Source of the DNA: Porphyra umbilicalis
Lineage: Eukaryota > Rhodophyta > Bangiophyceae > Bangiales > Bangiaceae
NCBI GenBank assembly: GCA_002049455.2
Contig: KV919007.1
Location: 56,942-120,941, forward strand
DNA length: 64,000 bases
Direction: 5' to 3'
Positions 63,829 to 64,000 of this stretch are shown in pieces. Position numbers and translations under genes: made by a program. Positions within the stretch are counted from its first letter, which is position 1, and the number at the start of each line of letters is the position of its first letter. The notes under the pieces are model-generated. The model was not told where the DNA came from. It made no database searches and saw only the letters and a list, made by a program, of their open reading frames with translations.

Positions 63829-64000
63829 ATGGCAGAGCACGGCCGCTATGGCGGCCCGCGGTTTGCGCAGCTGGACGACGACTAGAAGGTGTGGGCAGCG
63901 TACCAGCGTGCGCAGCTCAAGAAGGAGAAGCTCTGGGCGGCGGTCGTGACGGACCGACCGGCATCTTCGTCCGACGACAAGAAGTCCGACCCGGTGGTCG
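63829..64000 (+). pseudogene. gag: Start of copia gag with an early in-frame TAG
   Basis: ATG 63829 opens a frame that meets TAG at 63883-63885 after 18 codons. The frame then stays open to the window end with WAAYQRAQLKKEKLWAAVVT, typical of the N-terminal copia gag. Position downstream of LTR and PBS supports it. The rest of the element is outside the window. Confidence 0.6.

Noticed and set aside
13746..63885. Nuclear stop-codon reassignment
   Set aside because: All three stops occur both inside frames and at plausible gene ends, and at positions of different conserved residues, so no single reassignment fits.

Overview
The window is eukaryotic nuclear DNA dominated by nested, mostly broken transposable elements. 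The evidence is: Ty3/gypsy and Ty1/copia polyproteins, LTRs with primer-binding sites (PBS) and polypurine tracts (PPT), a Rep-helicase Helitron, a JmjC demethylase-type gene, and short GT-AG introns (49-57 nt) in the few cellular-looking genes. GC-rich, low-complexity DNA alternates with a more balanced stretch at roughly 34.6-60 kb. An alga or other protist with compact introns fits best; I cannot name the species, and no prokaryotic operon logic is present.

Layout. 540-6132 is a complete non-autonomous LTR element on the minus strand: 473-bp LTRs, a 5-bp target duplication, and an interior filled with 335-, 126- and 461-bp tandem arrays plus a gag fragment. 6.1-13.5 kb holds low-complexity DNA, including a 198-bp GCC-rich array, with no gene I can defend. 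13.7-15.15 kb is a broken gag-like frame. 15.29-29.7 kb is a nest. Gypsy-1 (minus) carries a textbook -1 frameshift signal. Copia-A (18647-23994, minus) separates it from gypsy-2 (plus, with integrase and chromodomain). Gypsy-2 is interrupted just before its stop codon by copia-B, an aberrant inverted-repeat copia insertion bounded at both ends by U5 termini and flanked by a perfect GTGCC duplication. 29.8-33.03 kb is the 3' part of a second LTR family, with a long antisense frame next to its 3' LTR. 33.03-34.63 kb is the 3' end of a third copia copy (copia-3).

The balanced region holds a KDZ/HMGXB3-like transposase remnant (34.6-36.3 kb), a degenerate transposase-like frame (38.1-40.0 kb), a JmjC plus C5HC2 gene (40.9-42.7 kb), a three-exon gene (43.6-44.3 kb), a two-zinc-finger frame (45.1-45.9 kb), a Helitron Rep-helicase gene (47.05-52.24 kb), a minus-strand basic/Pro-rich frame (54.7-55.7 kb), an array of short hairpin-like motifs (55.9-57.2 kb), and two small unrecognised genes (59.4-60.6 kb). 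The window closes with a 650-bp LTR, PBS and gag of the same family as the first element, then the 5' end of another copia.

Two themes recur. First, long reading frames are cut mainly by in-frame stop codons and rarely by frameshifts. Second, both copia families carry a PBS matching the anticodon region of initiator tRNA-Met, as expected for half-tRNA priming.
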